Positions 10,178 through 21,404 are shown, counted from the stretch's first letter. The stretch: 64,000 bases of DNA from Vanessa cardui (GCF_905220365.1 NC_061153.1:5972001-6036000), one strand, 5' to 3'. Notes: generated by a model from the letters alone, not told the origin. Made by a program: numbers and translations.

Positions 10178-12506
10178 AATAGCATTTGTTGTTCATCTGG
10201 AAAAGTACACTTGAATTCCATTCAGCAGCCACCCTAGCCGCTTAAGTCTTTGTTATGTGGCGAACATGACCAATCTCAACATTTCTTAAATTAGATATTA
10301 TAACTCGGCTTTTCAAATGACTTCTTTTGGGGCGAAAGAAATACACGAAGGCCAATTATATGCCCACATTTAAAATACAGGGACAGGTATACCATTTAAT
10401 TGGTTCCCTTTTACCAGTAGATAATGCAAGAGAAGCATTTTTACAAATATATTTCATTAGCGATTATGTACAACAAAGAGATGCAAGGTTACAATGTTTT
10501 CCAAATCTAAATCCTATGTTAGTTGAAAGCTTGCAAAGTATGCTTATTGAAAATAATAATTTCAAAACTGCTCTTCAAGTTTCCCACCAAATTCAAACGA
10601 AAATGACTATAAAATTGTTATAAATGCTGATCGACGACCATCAGCCGAGCATCCAGGTCGCCATAATGAACTAACAACAAATGAAGTATCCGTGCTACTG
10701 GCAAATCAAGAGTGTGATAAACGCGATATAATACTTCGCAGACGTGATAATTATCACATTAGAGGATATGATTATAATCATTTACAGAGAATCTCGGAAA
10801 CTCATAGATCGTATGATGCTTTGCAGTATCCTCTAATGTTTGTTTATGGGGAAGATGGATATAATTTTGCGGTCCACCAAATAGAGCCTAGCACAGGCCA
10901 ACCAAATTTCCAAAAAAAGGTATCTGCTCTACAATATTATTGTTACCGATTAATGGTAAGAGAAAATGACTACAATCATCTACATAATTACAAACAATTA
11001 TTTAATCAATACTTAGTTGACGTTTATGCTAAAATCGAAACAGAACGGCTTTTTTTTATACGAACAAATCAAAAAAAGCTTCGGGTTGAAAATTATATTC
11101 ACCTTCAAGACGCAATCCATCAGAATGAGAATGTCGAGGACTTAGGCCAGTTCTACCTTCTTCTTCTAGTTTCAGTATTCTACCTTCATCGTTTACGGGA
11201 GGACCTAGATACATGCACCAACGGACACAATATGCCTTTTGCTATGTCAGGAAATATGGGCGTCCCGACCTTTTTGTAACGTTCACGACCAACCCTAAAT
11301 GGGATGAAATTGCCAATGAACTTTTTACGGGGCAGTTGGCTTCTGATCGGCATGATCGGCACCCCCTGGTGAAAGGTAAAATTTTCGGTTGCGTTCGCTG
11401 TTTTATGTACAGTGTAGAGTGGCAAAAGCGTGGTTTGCCCCATGCCTACATTTTGATATGGTTGGAAACTAGAATAAGAGCCGAGCAAATCGATGATGTG
11501 ATTCGAGCAGAATTGCCAGATCAAGAAGTTGATCCAGAGCTATTTGATATTGTGAAAACCCACATGGTGCACGGTCCATGTGGTTCTTACAATCCTCGAT
11601 CTCCGTGCATGAAGAATGGTATCTGTAGCAAGAAATTCCCTAAATCTTTTACTACAGATACTATTACAGGTGAGAAAGGTTCCATTTTACAGACGTCGTT
11701 CACCTGAAAATGGTGGAAAAAAAACGACAATCCAATCAAGAACTAACTCTTTCGATATTGACAATCGCTGGATTGTTCCATTTTCACCGGTTCTATCGCG
11801 CACTTTTAAAGCACATATCAACGTTGAACTCTGTAGCAGTATTCAGTCCATAAAATACATATGTAAATATGTCAATAAAGGTTCCGACTTGGCGGTATTT
11901 GGTATTCAAAATGCTAACGATGAAGTGACATCATATCAAAATGGAAGATACATTAGTACTTCCGAGGCAATTTGGCGCATGTTATCATTTTCGATTCACG
12001 AACGTTTTCCCGCAGTAATATATCTGGATATCCACTTAGAAAATGGACAGAGAGTTTATTTTGATCCAAGCAATGCCCGTAGATCGGTGGAAAATCCGAG
12101 AAATACGACATTGACGGCATTTTTCGAACTATGTAATAACGACGAATTCGCAGCTTCTTTGTTGTACGAAGAAATACCAGTTTATTACACATTTAATAAA
12201 CAAAATGGAACATTTCAACGGCGATGTCGTGGTACTCCTGTGGAAGGTCATCCTGGAATATATTATGAGCATACACTTGGGAGAATCTATACAATTCACC
12301 CCAATAATCGGGAATGTTATTATCTGAAGTTGTTATTGACATTTATCAAGGGGCCAACTTCTTTTGAAAGTCTCAAAAGGGTGAATGGAATATTACATCC
12401 CACATATCAAGCGGCATGCCTTGCTCTTGGATTACTAGAAGGCGATAATCACTGGTGCGACACTTTAACAGATGCCAGTATACGTAGCAACGCCTCTAAA
12501 TTATGA
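10178..12506 (+). pseudogene. Helitron Rep (HUH endonuclease) region, mutated active site
   Basis: Frames 10327-10623, 10624-11279, 11213-11670 and about 11674-12506 carry the Helitron_like_N and Rep domains. The HUH motif should read PHAHIL but here is PHAYIL: the second metal-binding His is Tyr (codon TAC, 11447-11449). The two catalytic tyrosines are kept in KYICKYVNKG (11856-11858 and 11868-11870). The frame is broken near 10180-10320, 10625, 11200 and 11670, and a TGA ends it at 12504-12506. Rep would nick and join single strands during rolling-circle transposition; this copy could not. Confidence 0.85.
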
Positions 12507-14152
12507 GAATTATTCGCCAATATTTTAGTTTTCTGCAATGTTTCTAACCCCACAGAGTTATGGGACAAGTTCAAGAATCATTTTACCGAAGATTATGTAA
12601 GAGACTTCCAACGGCGCTACCCGAATGCAGACATAAATACTCATTTAGATGTATTTACAAATAAAGCTTTGTTTGCATTACAAGACGTTCTTCTTTCGAT
12701 AGGCGGCAATCCTCTCTCTCATTATGGTTTACCATCTCTACAAGTAACTGATGAAATTGATGAAAATTTTAACAGAGGATATAATGAACATACAAATTTT
12801 GACATACTTGAACTCCAAAATGTTATTAATAACAATGAACCACGTCTTAATGAAGAACAGAATCAAATTTATAGACTCCTCATTAATAAAATAAATACAA
12901 ATGCTGGTGGAGTATATTTTTTAGATGCTCCGGGTGGCACCGGCAAAACTTTTTTGATTAATCTTTTGTTGGCCAAAATACGTTCAGAAAGAAAGAAAGC
13001 CATAGCAGTCGTATCGTCTGGCATAGCGGCAACCTTACTTCCTGGGGGAAAAACGGCACACTCAATGTTTAAAATTCCACGAGATTTAGACCGTACGGAA
13101 AATCCAGTTTGCAATATACCCAAAAATAGTGACAGAGCCAAAGTACTACAAGAGTGTGTATTTGTTGTGAGATGAATGCACTATGGCAAACAAAATTTCA
13201 ATTGAAGCCGTGAATAGAACAATGCAGGATTTAAGAAGTAATAATCTATTATTTGGAGGAGTCGTCATATTATTTGCTGGAGATTTTAGACAAATATTAC
13301 CGGTTATAAGTAAGGGTACGCGGTCTGATGAAATTAACGCCTGTTTAAAACGTTCAGTACTTTAGAACAGTATAAAAAACTTCATTTGAAACAAAACATG
13401 AGAGCACATTCAGCCGATTCAGAATTTAGTAACATTCTTCTTGATGTTGGAGAGGGAAAGTGTCAAGAACTAAATAGTAATCATGATATCGAACTGCCTA
13501 CCAGTCTTTGTCAGGTTATGGCGGACACTGAAACTTTAATAAATAGTATATATGACGATATTGACAATCTCAATATCAAAGAAGATTCTTGGTTGTGTGA
13601 CAGATCAATTTTAGCACCTACGAACGACCAGGTTACTTCACTTAATCAGCGCATTTTAGACAAGCTATCAGGTGAATCACAAACATATCTTTCTATTAAT
13701 ACAGTTTGCAATCCGGATGAAGTGGTCAACTAGAACTTAAGGTTGGCGTGCCCATCATGCTATTGCGTAATTTGAACCCGCCGAAACTATGTAATGGTAC
13801 TAGGTTGCGAATAGTATCGTTGCAAAGAAACATTATAGAAGGTCGTATAATATCCGGGTGTGGAAAAGGTGAAATTGTATTTATATCACGGATTCCAATT
13901 ATACCATCAAATTTTCGATTTGAGTTTAAAAGATTACAGTTCCCGATCAATGTCAGTTTTGCCGTGACAATTAACAAGTCACAAGGACAAACGTTGAGCA
14001 AAGCTGGCATTGATTTAACTAAAGGTTGAACATGCCACGTATAGTTGCCCCATGGGCAACTATACGTGGCATGTTCACGAGCGAGGAATGCCAGTAGTGT
14101 TGTTGTTTTAGCCCAAGAAAAGCTAACACCAAATATTGTATTTAAAGACATT
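12507..14152 (+). pseudogene. Helitron PIF1-like helicase region, frameshifted
   Basis: This is a superfamily-1 helicase C-terminal to Rep. Walker A (APGGTGKT) is at 12927-12950. The Walker B-type DEC motif (13171-13179) is present but out of frame, because one or two bases are missing just before it. Motif GDFRQILPV lies near 13280. The C-terminal motifs INKSQGQT (about 13972) and the LYVACSR block (about 14060) are both present. Between those last two sits a 24-nt inverted duplication (14027-14077) that adds a stop. Further frame changes occur near 13365 and 13735. Helitron helicases unwind DNA during transposition. Confidence 0.85.
14027..14077. repeat. Perfect 24-bp hairpin made by inverted duplication of helicase codons
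   Basis: The left arm 14027-14050 is the exact reverse complement of 14054-14077, with a 3-nt loop (CAT). The right arm is the normal coding sequence for the helicase HGQLYVACS block. The left arm is an extra inverted copy that inserts a TGA into the frame. This is what a fold-back (templated) repair or replication error leaves. Confidence 0.95.
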
Positions 14153-14390
14153 TTTCAATAAAACCAATAAAAAAAATTAAAAAAAAAATGAAAAGCCATC
14201 CATAAATAATAAAAACGCAAAAAAATAAACCTTAACTATGTATTCAACTTTTTTCTAAATGCCACGCGGACGAATAAAAAACTGTGTTGTATAAAAATTT
14301 TTTTTTTCAATAAAACCAAAAAAAAAATAAAAAGTTTAAAAAAAATTAAAAAAATGATAAAAATGCAAAAAAAAAAATAACCTTAACTAT
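14151..14390 (+). repeat. Duplicated Helitron 3' UTR unit
   Basis: Unit A (about 14151-14276) runs from TTTTTCAATAAAACC through AACCTTAACTAT to GCCACGCGGACGAA. Unit B starts again at about 14304 and reaches AACCTTAACTAT at 14379-14390. Its remaining part, TGTATTCAACTTTTTTCTAA to the CTAG terminus, resumes at 16271 after two insertions. The undisturbed unit A shows what the target looked like before those insertions. Confidence 0.85.
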
Positions 14391-14540
14391 ATTTAAATAA
14401 AACTAATTATAACGGATGAATCGCGTATATTAATTATTTTTAAACATCCCGACGTTTCGAGCACTTTGCAGTGTTCGTGGTCACGGGTAGACTAAGATGA
14501 CATTTGTCTATTTGAAGAACAAAGGAAATATTATTAACAA

Positions 14541-14944
14541 CTACCGCCAACGATTTCTCAATTGATGTCTTGAGTAACGTTCCGGTTGCACGCAGAAGGC
14601 ACTAACTGTATCTTTAGGTCTTGCAGTCTGTTGGATTTGGGATTTTAAATTTTTAATAAGTGGATCCCAGGTGTTAGAAAGTCTCCAACCATCTTCTCTA
14701 TTGAAGTTCGGATGTTTTTGAATTTCAATAGCCTCGCGTATCATTCTAGGAATGAATCTGTGTTCTCTAGCGAGGATCTGTGGTTTATCAAATCGGATAA
14801 AATGGTTAGGTTTATCCAGAGCATGTTCACAGACTGCAGACTTTGAAGAACGCCTATTTTTGACATCTCCTATATGTTCCTTGACCCTGGTACCGATGCT
14901 TCTCTTTGTTTGGCCTATGTAAGATAAACCACAGTCAGTGACCT
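14541..14944 (-). pseudogene. PLE C-terminal GIY-YIG endonuclease fragment (left arm + spacer)
   Basis: The minus strand encodes GLSYIGQTKR (the GIY-YIG signature), then IGTRVKEHIGD, then a C-terminal tail with IREAIEIQKHP, ending at a stop at 14541. In Penelope-like elements this endonuclease follows the RT and nicks the target. No RT is present upstream, because the inverted arm starts there, so only the domain's C-terminal portion can be read. Confidence 0.75.
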
Positions 14945-15037
14945 GCAGTCTGTGAACATGCTCTGGATAAACCTAACCATTTTATCCGATTTGATAAACC
15001 ACAGATCCTCGCTAGAGAACACAGATTCATTCCTAGA

Positions 15038-15241
15038 ATGATACGCGAGGCTATTGAAATTCAAAAACATCCGAACTTCAATAGAGAAGATGGTTGGAGA
15101 CTTTCTAACACCTGGGATCCACTTATTAAAAATTTAAAATCCCAAATCCAACAGACTGCAAGACCTAAAGATACAGTTAGTGCCTTCTGCGTGCAACCGG
15201 AACGTTACTCAAGACATCAATTGAGAAATCGTTGGCGGTAG
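15038..15241 (+). pseudogene. PLE C-terminal fragment, mirrored copy (right arm)
   Basis: This plus-strand copy of the same PLE tail translates identically to the left arm over its 67 codons (M-IREAIEIQKHP to RHQLRNRWR). It lacks the GIY-YIG signature, which lies in the spacer. It is the other arm of the inverted dimer, not a separate gene. Confidence 0.8.
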
Positions 15242-15428
15242 TTGTTAATAATATTTCCTTTGTTCTTCAAATAGACAAATGTCATCTTAGTCTACCCGTG
15301 ACCACGAACACTGCAAAGTGCTCGAAACGTCGGGATGTTTAAAAATAATTAATATACGCGATTCATCCGTTATAATTAGTTTTATTTAAATGTGTAATAA
15401 TCGCGAAAATTTAAGACAACCTTAACTA

Positions 15429-16268
15429 TAGTCTATTCCAATGGGAAGAGGAGAAAAGGTAAATAAACAATTTTGACCTTGAATTGATATGTCATTTGCG
15501 TTCGACGAGTGAGGTGAAAATAATTGAATGAGTGGGTAATTAATGCTAAAGAACGATATATTTTTTTTTGATTTTAAAAGTAATTTTCCGTTTAAACAAA
15601 GTCAGGTCGAAATAAAAAACTTCAGAGAATTCCGAATATGCATCCGTGCACATGATACGAAAGATGAGAGACGAATGTCTTTTTTAACATTGTATTATTT
15701 TCAAAACTATAAAATTGCTATGCACAAAACTGATCTACATTTCGAGATACGAGATTATTTTTAAGTAAAATAATTCTTTTAACATTTTTGGTAAAATATT
15801 ATTTTTATGTAAAAACCTTACTGTATAAAAATAACTTTTTTATCTATCGTTACGTAACTTTTTAGGTTTCTAATAAATAATTCATATTATATATTACAAC
15901 CAATTAAATAAATATATTTAAAAAAAATATCTATAATGAATTTTAAAACTAAAATAATATATTTTTTATCTGTATAAATTCATTCGTCTACGTTCGTTTT
16001 GCGAACATGCCTAGTTGAGGCCTCTATTTTTAATGTTCGTCATCGAGAAATGGCGTCTTGAATGTCGACAAAACTGTTTTCGTTACTTTGGAAGTGAAAT
16101 TAAAGTGGATTTATGTAGTTTAGTGAAATATTGTTGTATTACAAATGAAGATATATTAATCAAGAATTGTTTGTAGTTAATCATATAGCAGAATTATCAA
16201 CAAAACACTTGTGATATTGAAAAATACGGTATGTTTTGAATGTTTCCTTTTGTCATTGGAATGGACTA
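15429..16268. mobile_element. 840-bp MITE-like insert with short TIRs and TA target duplication
   Basis: The left end TAGTCTATTCCAATG and right end CATTGGAATGGACTA are inverted repeats with one mismatch in 15. The flanks are TA (15427-15428 and 16269-16270). Unit A of the Helitron 3' UTR (14228-14251) shows the empty site, AACTATGTATTC. The interior is AT-rich without a convincing gene. TA duplication suggests a Tc1/mariner-type origin. The PLE was inserted later, immediately to the left. Confidence 0.7.
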
Positions 16269-16296
16269 TATGTATTCAACTTTTTTCTAAATACCA

Positions 16297-16323
16297 CGCG
16301 GACGAAGTCGCGGGCACAGCTAG
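16297..16323 (+). other. Helitron 3' terminus: hairpin plus CTAG
   Basis: An imperfect hairpin (CGCGGAC-GAA-GTCGCG, one bulge) is followed by GGGCACAGCTAG and then host T at 16324. Helitrons typically end in a hairpin about 10 nt before CTRR and insert between A and T. Confidence 0.75.
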
Positions 16324-16343
16324 TACAAAATAAAACAGTAAGG

Positions 16344-18688
16344 TTAAGATGAAGGGTTAGCTTGTGAGAGAAAATAATGTTTCAAGCGGCTTTTAAATAA
16401 TTCAATACTAACACTGTTTTGGATGGATTTCGGCAGGTTATTCCACAGTATCGGAGCTCGTACTGTAAATGATTGCAGTCGAAATTTTGTATTACTCCTA
16501 GGCACATCAAGCATCGAAGTGATGCAAAAGCTCCTGGAGCGTATGGGAGTGGGTAGGAGGTTGATCCGGGAGCTAAGGTACGAAGGAACCCGCATAGGTT
16601 ATTGAGTATGTTGAAAAGGACTGAAAGGATGTGCATATCTCGGCGAAATCGGATAGGGAGCCATTTAAGTTGAGCGCGGAAATGAGAAACATGGTAATAC
16701 TTACGTAGCCCGAAAATAAAACGAATAGCGAGGTTTTGTAGGCGCTCTAACTTATTAAGTTGCTCCTTCGTCACATCTAGAAAGCAGGCATCGGCGTAGT
16801 CAATAATTGGAAGAAGAAGTGATTGAGCGAGCATAATTTTGGTTCTATACCAAGGAGGTGAGAAGATATTGGAGACGTTTGAGTGAGTGAAAAGTGTAAT
16901 GAAAACACTTACTGATATCGTTGAGGTGAGCAGTCCAAGACATGTTGCAGTCTATGATGAGGCCCAAATTTTTTACTTTGTCACGGTATGCTATTGGAAC
17001 CCCAGCATACATGACACAGGGCACAGACAACCAGTCTATTTTACATCTTAATCTACCGCTACCAACAATCATGGCCTTAGATTTGTCGGGGTTAACCAAT
17101 AAACCAAAGGATTTAGCCCAGGACTGAACAGCCGAAAGATATTCATTAAGGCAATTAACAGTTAATCAGACAGCTTACTCAACTCAAAATGACGATACAA
17201 TTGTAAATCATCTGCATACAGATGAAAGGGAGAAGAAATAACACGCAATATATTATTAATAAAAATAGAGAAGAGCAGAGGTGAGACAACGCCACCTTGA
17301 GGAACACAGCACAACACAGCAGCAACAACTATCCGTGGTTTTGTCCACACCTAAAGACCGTAAGAATCCTCAAACCTGCGCTTGAGAAAGATTCTGAAGC
17401 GTTAAGTGAATATAGCGGCGTTTAGCATCCCTACACATTCTGTTGCAGATGTTAAGAAATTTTTTGTATGCGTCAAGGTTTTTCTGCGATGGAATTTTTT
17501 TGTGTCGGGCTTTTGCTCTATCGCGTTTAGCCATGATCCTTCTGATCACCGGCGTTAACCAGGGAGCAGGCGCGTGTTTCATTCGCACTGGCCGAACAGG
17601 TGTATGGACATCATTTAAACGTATCAGTTCAGCAGTCAAGGATTCAACCATGTCATCAATATTATTAGTTGACAATAGAGGGGGCGTCTCTAGTCAAGAG
17701 TCAATATTTTTTACATCCTCCCTCAAGCGTTTCAGGTCCATATGCTTAAAGTCGCGTAGAAGAAAAACCTTGCCTCTAACCTTTGGAGGACGCACTTTGG
17801 AAGTGATGAAAATTAGGTCGTGATACGAGAATGGAGAAGTAATTTGACCGTGAGAGAATACAAAATTGGGGTTAGTGATAGTGTTTAGATCAAGTTGTGC
17901 AGGCCTGCTGTTTGGAAAATAATGAGTTGGAGAAGTCATGAGAAGAAGGTTTAAATTCAAAGATGACATTAGCGTTTTCAAGTTTTGTGCTCTGGAGTCA
18001 TTTTTCAAAAGGCATGTGTTTAAGTCACCCATGCATTTATATGCATGGGTGCCTTAAACATGTGATCGTACAAGGGGACAACATTTTCAAGAAGGCTTTC
18101 TAATGTGTTGAAATAATTTATCTTATCACTTGGACAATATAGGACTCCAAGAAATTTTTTTTATGATGTACGACTATCTCCAAGAAAAGATACTCAAGAT
18201 AGCCTGTGTATTGAGAAGGGGAAGAAGAGACTACACTGGCAGGAATATTGCTGCGAAGGAATATGCCACGCATATGGAACGCCACCACCACCCGGAGCAG
18301 TGCGATAATTGCGGAATAACTGATAACCTGGAAGAGCACAACTGGTAGATGGAATTGACGGTTTCAACCAGGTTTCGGAAACAAGAATTCCGTCAACCAC
18401 GCCGGTACTAAAAGATGTGAGAAGATCAGAGTAGTGAGCTACTAAGCTCTGTGCGTTAATATGCACTAAGGAGAGGAGGTTATCAAATATTTTTGACAAT
18501 TTCACTTCAAGTGTTTCAGAGTCTGAAATTGACATGTTATTGCTACTTGAAACACTCATAAATTCATCTGATGAACAAGAAAAATATTCTTCATCCAACA
18601 TTATATAAAATATATAATAAATTAAAAAATATACATATATCTGTGTATTTAAAATAAATATATAAGTATTTAAAATAAATAAATACAA
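16344..18688 (-). pseudogene. LINE-Q copy 1 endonuclease/RT, fragmented
   Basis: Seven minus-strand frames cover the gene. 18688-18194 is the endonuclease start (LVHINAQSL, LVSETWLKP, LPGYQLFR). 18032-17694 is the middle endonuclease (GDLNTCLL, SPFSYHDLIF). 17675-17370 is a linker. 17350-17162 is the RT palm (GGVVSPLLFSIFIN, YADD near 17207-17218). 17099-16845 and 16834-16344 are the RT thumb and C-terminus (LDVTKEQLNKLERLQNLA). The RT fingers and part of the palm between 17370 and 17350 are deleted. A fold-back duplication at 18019-18058 disrupts the endonuclease. Confidence 0.75.
18019..18058. repeat. 18-bp inverted duplication (hairpin) in LINE-Q endonuclease
   Basis: The arms 18019-18036 and 18041-18058 are reverse complements with one mismatch and a 4-nt loop. 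The minus-strand coding sequence starting MGDLNTCLL is the intact arm; the other arm is an extra inverted copy. It has the same architecture as the hairpin at 14027-14077. Confidence 0.9.
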
Positions 18689-18690
18689 AA

Positions 18691-18944
18691 TTGCTAATTA
18701 AAAACAATACACAAACCTCAGGCATAATTTGACCTTTAAAAAATCCATTACACTTAAGAAATGAACACGCTGTAAATCAAATATAAATAAAAATAAAAGT
18801 AAGTTTTACTAAAAAACAAAATAATTAAAAGTAAGTATCAAAGTAAATCAATAAAAAAAATATTGAAATGACAAAAAAAATATCTAGTATACATAAACAA
18901 AGTTAGACTTAAAATTTGTACAGGCTCAAAAGGTCAGAATCCAT

Positions 18945-18978
<34 letters not shown>

Positions 18979-19116
18979 TTTTTATTTGGGACATACATAT
19001 TTGACAAACATTGAAGACGAGAAACAAAATATAATAAGACTATAATATAAGTAGGTACAAAAAAATAACATAAAAAAATAAAAAAATAAACAAAACCAAA
19101 GTATAAAAAATAAACT
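18691..19116. other. AT-rich stretch with (GTAA)n and a LINE 3' scrap
   Basis: There is no gene. A run of GTAA units (about 18946-18975) is followed by ATTTTTATTTGGGACATACA, which resembles the 3' end of a LINE lying on the minus strand with a microsatellite-like tail. The rest is A/T-rich. Confidence 0.6.
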
Positions 19117-20644
19117 AGCGAACCGCCCCGGCTTCGCACGGGTGCAATACTGACACTAAATATGCTACAGAATTTGTTTATTAACGACATCACATTGCAA
19201 ATTTCTAAAATTATCAGTGTTTCTTTACTATATTGTTCATGTATTGAATACACAAACCTTCCCCTTTAATCACACTATATATTAAAAAAAAAAAACCGTA
19301 GAAAAAAACTTCAGCCAAGAAAACCCCATAGTATATCTATCAAAAAACAATACGATATACTTTAAGATGTTTTTACAAATTAACTTTTATAGGATAATAT
19401 ACTGGGGCTCAATCAAGGGGCTCTTACCCTCATGCCCATGGCTAACACCGGCTATAAATATAGCAATAATTATAACTAAAGTATATAATCGTAGATCGAC
19501 TTTTGAGTAGACTAATATTTTTCATTTCATTTTACTTAGGAGGACTCTAAAAATATACGTTAAATACGCAATTATTTTTATTATATTTTAGTGAATATTT
19601 TTGTTTCAAGTCTCTTTTTCTTTTTGTTAAAATTTTCATTTATTTCTTAACTATTGTGATTTCCCTCGCTACAGAGCTCCGATAATAACCGCGTCCGATT
19701 GCTGCTAAATTGAAAGTGTTACGAAAATTAGCCATTATGGTAAAAAATAAATGACAAAAAAATGTTACTGTGGGTTATAACTAACATATAGACACATACC
19801 ATCGCGGCGTTTTTTATAGACATTTTTGAGGTGTATAATTCTTTAGAACATTATTTTGATCTATCTCATAATATTCAGCCAGCGTTTAATATATACGCAA
19901 AAATGTGTCTTTTTACGACATCACATTAGAAACCTCTAAAATTATCAGTGTTTATCTACTATATTGTCCACGTATTATATATACTAACGGTCTTATTCAT
20001 AATCAAACACTTATCGAAGGTATAAACCTATATTAGTTAAAAGGTCATTTAAGCCTATCAGACGTTCGATAAAAATCTTTATTCATAATCGTTCGATAAA
20101 CCTCCTATAACTATAATGCTGTAATTATAATATATATAATATATAATATATATAATATATAATATATATAATATATATAATGTACGTAATATTGCCATTC
20201 GGTAAAAAAAATGGTAAAATATGAACGGTAGAAAATAGTTACAACAATTTTTTTACCTGTGGACAGATTCAAATTGAAAAAAATTATCTTTTGACAAACA
20301 TCGCGTCATTCAATTTAAATGCAACATTGTGAACATTGAAAAAAGTAAAAATGAGTAAAATTAATAAAAGGCAGAGGAGTGAAAATTGGGTAGAAGAAGA
20401 TAAGGTTAGTGTAACAGTTTTATTATATTCGCAAGTCTGCAATTTTGCACTGTCATTTTCACGCATGCATTTGTAACATTTTTACTGTTTTTGCTTTTTA
20501 AGATCATCTTAATAGATTTGGTGAAGGAGAGAGTGCGTGAAATAGAAAATAAAAACACCGACACGAACTCCAACGCTAAGAAAGTGGTGGCATGGAATGA
20601 TTTAAAAGAGAGGTGCTTTTTAATCTAATTTTGCTATTATTAAT

Positions 20645-20774
20645 GTTGTCTTAATTTTTCGCGATTATTACACATTTAAATAAAACTAATTATAACGGAT
20701 GAATCGCGTTATTAATTATTTTTAAACATCCCGACGTTTCGAGCACTTTGCAGTGTTCGTGGTCACGGGTAGAT
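20645..20774 (+). repeat. PLE terminal fragment in an intron of the Myb-like gene
   Basis: It is about 130 bp, nearly identical to the end of the PLE at 14391-14495, including TTCGCGATTATTACACATTT and ACATCCCGACGTTTCGAGCA. It also contains the terminal stretch found at 15392-15417, confirming that this is the true element end. It lies within intron 2 (20613-20879). Confidence 0.9.
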
Positions 20775-21404
20775 TATTGTTTTTCTCTATCTCAAACAAT
20801 ATTCATTACTATTAACAGATTTGTTAATTGTTGTATTTTTTAAGAATTACTCTTAAGCATATCCAATGTCTAATTTCAGTTTTAACTGTATGTGCCAAGG
20901 AGCTCCACGCACTGTAAACCAGTTGAAAGCACAGTGGGGCCTAATGAAAATTAAAGAGAAAAAACGGAAGGCTGAGCAGAGGAAGGAACTTTTTAAAACT
21001 GGTGGTGGTCCGCCTCCAGTTAAGGAAGTTCCAACAGAAGACATTGGTAGTTGGCTTCCTAATGAGTTTGTAGTCGACTCCAATGAATTCGACTCTGATA
21101 ATGTAAATCAGGTAATTTATATTGCATCTTTTCATAGTCTACTATGTCAACTATAATCACTCTTTTGCAATTACTTAATTAAGAAATATTATCATGTACT
21201 GCAAAATTAAAAATTTATCTTTACAGCACATGTTACTTCCCACTCCCTCCAGTGCAAATTCAAATGATATGGATATGGTAAGTGTAATTAAAAAATGCTT
21301 AATATGAATGTAGTGTAATACTGGAATCAATTTTGTTAATTATTTGAATTGATTTAATCATCTTTGTTTTAGAATGACTTTGGAAAAGAAAACAAAACAA
21401 TTAA

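Larger units (their letters stand above)
14391..15417. mobile_element. Penelope-like element: truncated inverted dimer
   Basis: The arms 14391-14839 and 14943-15391 (449 bp each) are exact reverse complements by eye, with a 103-bp spacer. Both carry the C-terminal end of a Penelope-like protein plus a terminal segment; the spacer adds a GIY-YIG motif. The insert is flanked by a 12-bp duplication, AACCTTAACTAT, at 14379-14390 and 15418-15429. PLEs are known for partial, inverted arrangements. The RT domain is absent, so the copy is non-autonomous. Confidence 0.85.
8280..16323 (+). mobile_element. Autonomous-type Helitron, decayed, with nested insertions
   Basis: The element encodes an N-terminal repeat protein, a Rep/HUH domain and a PIF1-like helicase, all on the plus strand. 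Its 3' end is CTAG (16320-16323) followed by host T, after an imperfect GC-rich hairpin (16297-16316), as expected for Helitrons. The helicase is followed by a tandemly duplicated 3' UTR, a PLE insertion (14391-15417) and a MITE-like insertion (15429-16268), so the true end is displaced by about 2 kb. The 5' boundary is uncertain. Confidence 0.8.
16330..18690 (-). mobile_element. LINE-Q copy 1: decayed non-LTR retrotransposon
   Basis: This is a minus-strand LINE of a family also present at 52258-59375 (copy 2) and 63575-64000 (copy 3). It abuts the Helitron 3' end, so the Helitron may have inserted at its 3' tail. The tail is near 16330-16345; the 5' part fades into AT-rich sequence near 18690. 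No clear poly-A or target duplication is visible. Confidence 0.75.

Noticed and set aside
14440..14500. Annotating a hammerhead ribozyme as a feature
   Set aside because: Only half of the conserved core is visible by eye, so it is kept as a hypothesis in the findings.
18130..18348. 72-codon plus-strand frame in LINE-Q copy 1
   Set aside because: It is antisense to the LINE-Q endonuclease and explained by it.
18946..18975. (GTAA)n as a telomeric or centromeric repeat
   Set aside because: It is far too short, and it adjoins a LINE 3' scrap, so it is a LINE-associated microsatellite. The insect telomere repeat TTAGG is not seen in arrays in this window.
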